NCBI GenBank assembly: GCA_005877365.1
Contig: VBPP01000131.1
Coordinates: 1,261-8,880, forward strand
DNA length: 7,620 nucleotides
From: Nitrososphaerota archaeon
Lineage (GTDB): Archaea; Thermoproteota; Nitrososphaeria; Nitrososphaerales; Gagatemarchaeaceae
Direction: 5' to 3'
Positions 5,977-7,620 of this stretch are shown in pieces (the stretch's first letter is position 1; each line of letters starts with the position of its first letter). The notes below the pieces were generated by a model that was given only the letters and a program-made list of their open reading frames with translations, ran no database searches and was not told the origin of the DNA. A program made the position numbers and the translations under genes.

Positions 5977-5994
5977 ACGGGGCTGCACCCGCCT
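5931..5994 (+). promoter_or_regulatory. Promoter and leader of the FtsZ-like gene
   Basis: AAGTTTATTG (5931-5940) is the best TATA-like sequence; a start about 26 nt downstream would fall near 5961 and leave a leader of about 34 nt. A second, weaker candidate is TTGTAAAT (5956-5963), which would make the mRNA nearly leaderless. No Shine-Dalgarno precedes the ATG at 5995 (preceding bases CCCGCCT). The leader contains repeated TTGTA motifs and G/C runs that can pair in alternative ways. Confidence 0.45.
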
Positions 5995-7020
5995 ATGCCC
6001 GACCAAAATCCTGACTCAGTCATCGCCGTTGGAGTGGGATCCGCGGGCTGCAGAATCGTCTCCCTGCTAAGCAAGCAACCGCTCCTCATCGACAGGTTTG
6101 CGTACGTCTCCTGCGACAAGAACGATTTCGAGCTCGTCGGAGCGGGGAAGAAGGTCTTGATCGATTGTCCGGTGGAGCAGAAGCTGACGCCCTCGATCGT
6201 CAGGGGCCTCTCGATCACCGTCCGCCACACCATACTGAACGCGGTGCGCGGGGCGAGGGTGGTCTTCGTCGTGGCAGGACTCGGAGGAGCGACAGGCACC
6301 GGGCTCGCTCCCCTCGTTGCGGAGATGGCTCAGAAATCATGGGCCACGGTGGTCGGTGTGGCCGTGATGCCCTTCGATTTCGAGAAGAGGCTGCGCTTCT
6401 ATGCGGGCGTCTCTCTGAGGAGGCTGAGAGCAGCCACGAGTGGTGTGATTGTGATAGACAACGATACTCTGATGAAGTCATCCCGTGAGGGCGCCACCCT
6501 CAAGGAGATCTACCAGCTGGCGAACGGCGAGGCAGTCACGGTGCTGGCGTCTCTCCTCTCGAAGTCTTCCGAGACGACTCTCCCCGTGGGCCTCAACAAG
6601 GTTCTTGGCACAGTCCTGCAGGACGGCTACTCCCTTCTCGCGGTCTCCCGCTCGGGCTCGATAGACAAGACGGAAGAAGCGCTCGCGGGCGCGATCATAT
6701 CGATCAGCAGGGTAGCGGAAGCGAAGGAGGTGAGCCACGCTGTCCTCTTCCTTACCGGCGACTCCTCTCTCTCTGCGAGCCATGTGGGTTTGGCGGTGAA
6801 GCGCCTCGGCTCGGTGATGAACGAAGCCGACGTCGAGTACGGCGTCAATTACGCGGGCACCTCCCAGTTGCAGGTGAGCCTGCTCGCCTCGGGGTTCAAA
6901 TCGACGAAGTACGACGACTACGACCCGCTTTCGAAGGTCTTCCGCGGGAAGGACGTGATCGACGACTCGATGGAGTACGCCCTCCCCCAGGGGCTGGAAG
7001 CCCTCCAGTCATGCGACTGA
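5995..7020 (+). CDS. Divergent FtsZ/tubulin-superfamily GTPase lacking the T7 catalytic motif
   Basis: A 341-residue cytosolic protein of the FtsZ superfamily. Nucleotide-binding parts are visible: the T1 loop GVGSAGCR (13-20), the tubulin signature GLGGATGTG (95-103, FtsZ usually GGGTGTG), a remnant of the FtsZ PFxFEGxxR segment as MPFDFEKRLRF (125-135), and IDNDTL (154-159), equivalent to the guanine-contacting ND motif. The synergy (T7) loop, normally NxDFAD and needed to hydrolyse GTP in the neighbouring subunit, should lie near 198-212, but here reads PVGLNKVLGTVLQDGYS with no NxDxxD, and this block is about 4 residues shorter than in FtsZ. The C-terminal tail (about 304-341, acidic, ending QSCD) lacks a recognisable FtsZ conserved C-terminal peptide. 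I infer GTP binding with weak or no self-stimulated hydrolysis, so a regulatory or scaffold role is more likely than a classical Z-ring. ATG 5995 is chosen because the first Rossmann strand begins 8 residues later. The gene ends within the convergent metG. It is not a CetZ by any motif I can see. Confidence 0.85.
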   Translation: MPDQNPDSVIAVGVGSAGCRIVSLLSKQPLLIDRFAYVSCDKNDFELVGAGKKVLIDCPVEQKLTPSIVRGLSITVRHTILNAVRGARVVFVVAGLGGATGTGLAPLVAEMAQKSWATVVGVAVMPFDFEKRLRFYAGVSLRRLRAATSGVIVIDNDTLMKSSREGATLKEIYQLANGEAVTVLASLLSKSSETTLPVGLNKVLGTVLQDGYSLLAVSRSGSIDKTEEALAGAIISISRVAEAKEVSHAVLFLTGDSSLSASHVGLAVKRLGSVMNEADVEYGVNYAGTSQLQVSLLASGFKSTKYDDYDPLSKVFRGKDVIDDSMEYALPQGLEALQSCD

Positions 7021-7620
7021 ATTCTCCGTGCCACCGGGGAGGGCCTCCTTCCGTCTCGATATCTCCGCCTCCTCGACCTTTCTGAAGAGCGGCTTCGGCT
7101 CGCGGATCCTCTGAGCGGATTTCACGTTCAGAGTCTTCGCTGCCTCCCACCCGTACTTCGCGATGGGTCTGTTGAATCCGAGTTGACGCCAGGCCTCCTC
7201 ACTGCTCGAGGGGAGGAAGGGGTGAAGGAGGATGGAGAGGCTCGCAACGAAGTTGCAAGAATAGTGAATCGTCCGCGGCTCGTCACTCTTCCCCTCCCAC
7301 GGTGCACCGTGCTGGAAGTACTGGTTGCACTTCGATGAGAACTCCAGGACCGATTTCAGCGCACGGTCGTAGTGTCCCTCCTCGACGAGGGAGGCTGACT
7401 CGGTCGTGGTCCGATTCAGGCTGGTAAGCATCGACCTCTCCTCTTTGCCGGGAGCAACGCGCCGGGGGACCACGTAACCGTGCTTGTTCTTCACGAATAC
7501 CAGCGCCCTGTAGATGAAGTTGCCGACGTTTGCGACGAGCTCGTTGTTTATCTTCTCCTTAAACTCGTCCCAGTCGAAGTTGAGGTCCGTCTGGGCGTAC
7601 GGCGTTATCCTCGTCAGGTA
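7009..7620 (-). CDS. metG: Methionyl-tRNA synthetase, C-terminal part (5' end outside window)
   Basis: Charges tRNA(Met) with methionine in the cytosol. Only the last 203 residues are present; the catalytic Rossmann domain with HIGH and KMSKS lies beyond the right edge. The visible part starts YLTRITPYAQTDLNFDWDEF and continues into the all-helical anticodon-binding domain, with the conserved INNELVANVGNFIYR and the APWE motif. The Asn of ANVGNF and the Trp of APW (codon 7297-7299) correspond by position to the residues that read the CAU anticodon in E. coli MetRS (Asn391, Trp461). HPFLPSSSEEAWRQLG is also typical. The protein ends soon after the anticodon domain (PGGTENSVA), with no fused tRNA-binding OB-fold, so any such domain would be a separate gene. 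An apparent start at the GTG near 7494 is internal, since the conserved sequence continues upstream in frame. The last 12 bp overlap the end of the FtsZ-like gene on the other strand. Confidence 0.95.
   Translation of the reverse strand, partial: YLTRITPYAQTDLNFDWDEFKEKINNELVANVGNFIYRALVFVKNKHGYVVPRRVAPGKEERSMLTSLNRTTTESASLVEEGHYDRALKSVLEFSSKCNQYFQHGAPWEGKSDEPRTIHYSCNFVASLSILLHPFLPSSSEEAWRQLGFNRPIAKYGWEAAKTLNVKSAQRIREPKPLFRKVEEAEISRRKEALPGGTENSVA

Noticed and set aside
5881..5994. tRNA or small structured RNA in the largest spacer
   Set aside because: No cloverleaf, T-loop or CCA-like pattern; only short 4-6 bp inverted repeats.
1..7620. Mobile element, CRISPR array or defence cassette
   Set aside because: No transposase or integrase motifs, no long inverted or regularly spaced repeats, and all genes are housekeeping-like or membrane proteins of uniform composition.

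Overview
The window is a gene-dense stretch (about 60% G+C by eye) of what is almost certainly an archaeal chromosome. The evidence is split glycine decarboxylase genes (gcvPA/gcvPB), TATA-like boxes 25-35 nt ahead of starts with very short or absent leaders, an FtsZ-superfamily protein lacking the usual catalytic loop, an archaeal-type MetRS end, and a secreted/membrane protein with ribophorin I architecture. A TACK lineage near Nitrososphaeria/Thaumarchaeota is my best guess, mainly from the divergent FtsZ-like protein; this is inference, and Thermoplasmatota or Asgard archaea are not excluded.

Layout. Positions 1-818 (minus): thioredoxin reductase, cut by the left edge just before its C-terminal FAD motif. 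Positions 903-2579 (minus): a 558-residue membrane protein with signal peptide, two extracellular beta-rich domains carrying 11 N-glycosylation sequons, one membrane helix and a cytoplasmic helical tail. I read it as a ribophorin I (OST1)-like protein. A 61-bp spacer with one AT-rich core separates it from the divergent gcvPA (2647-4047, plus). gcvPB (4044-5531, plus) overlaps gcvPA by 4 nt and appears to start at a CTG codon. A small DUF59/MIP18-like protein (5575-5880, TTG start) follows, then a 114-bp spacer with a likely terminator, promoter and repeat-rich leader. Next comes the FtsZ-like gene (5995-7020, plus), whose last 12 bp overlap the end of the convergent methionyl-tRNA synthetase gene (7009 to beyond 7620, minus).

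Function. gcvPA and gcvPB encode the two halves of the P-protein of the glycine cleavage system; gcvT, gcvH and the L-protein are not here. The DUF59-like protein may help Fe-S assembly and could be read from the gcv transcript or its own promoter. The ribophorin-like protein, if the assignment holds, belongs with AglB/STT3-type N-glycosylation outside this window. The FtsZ-like protein probably binds GTP, but the NxDxxD loop that triggers hydrolysis between subunits is missing. No mobile element, CRISPR array, tRNA or rRNA was found. No gene-free stretch exceeds 114 bp.
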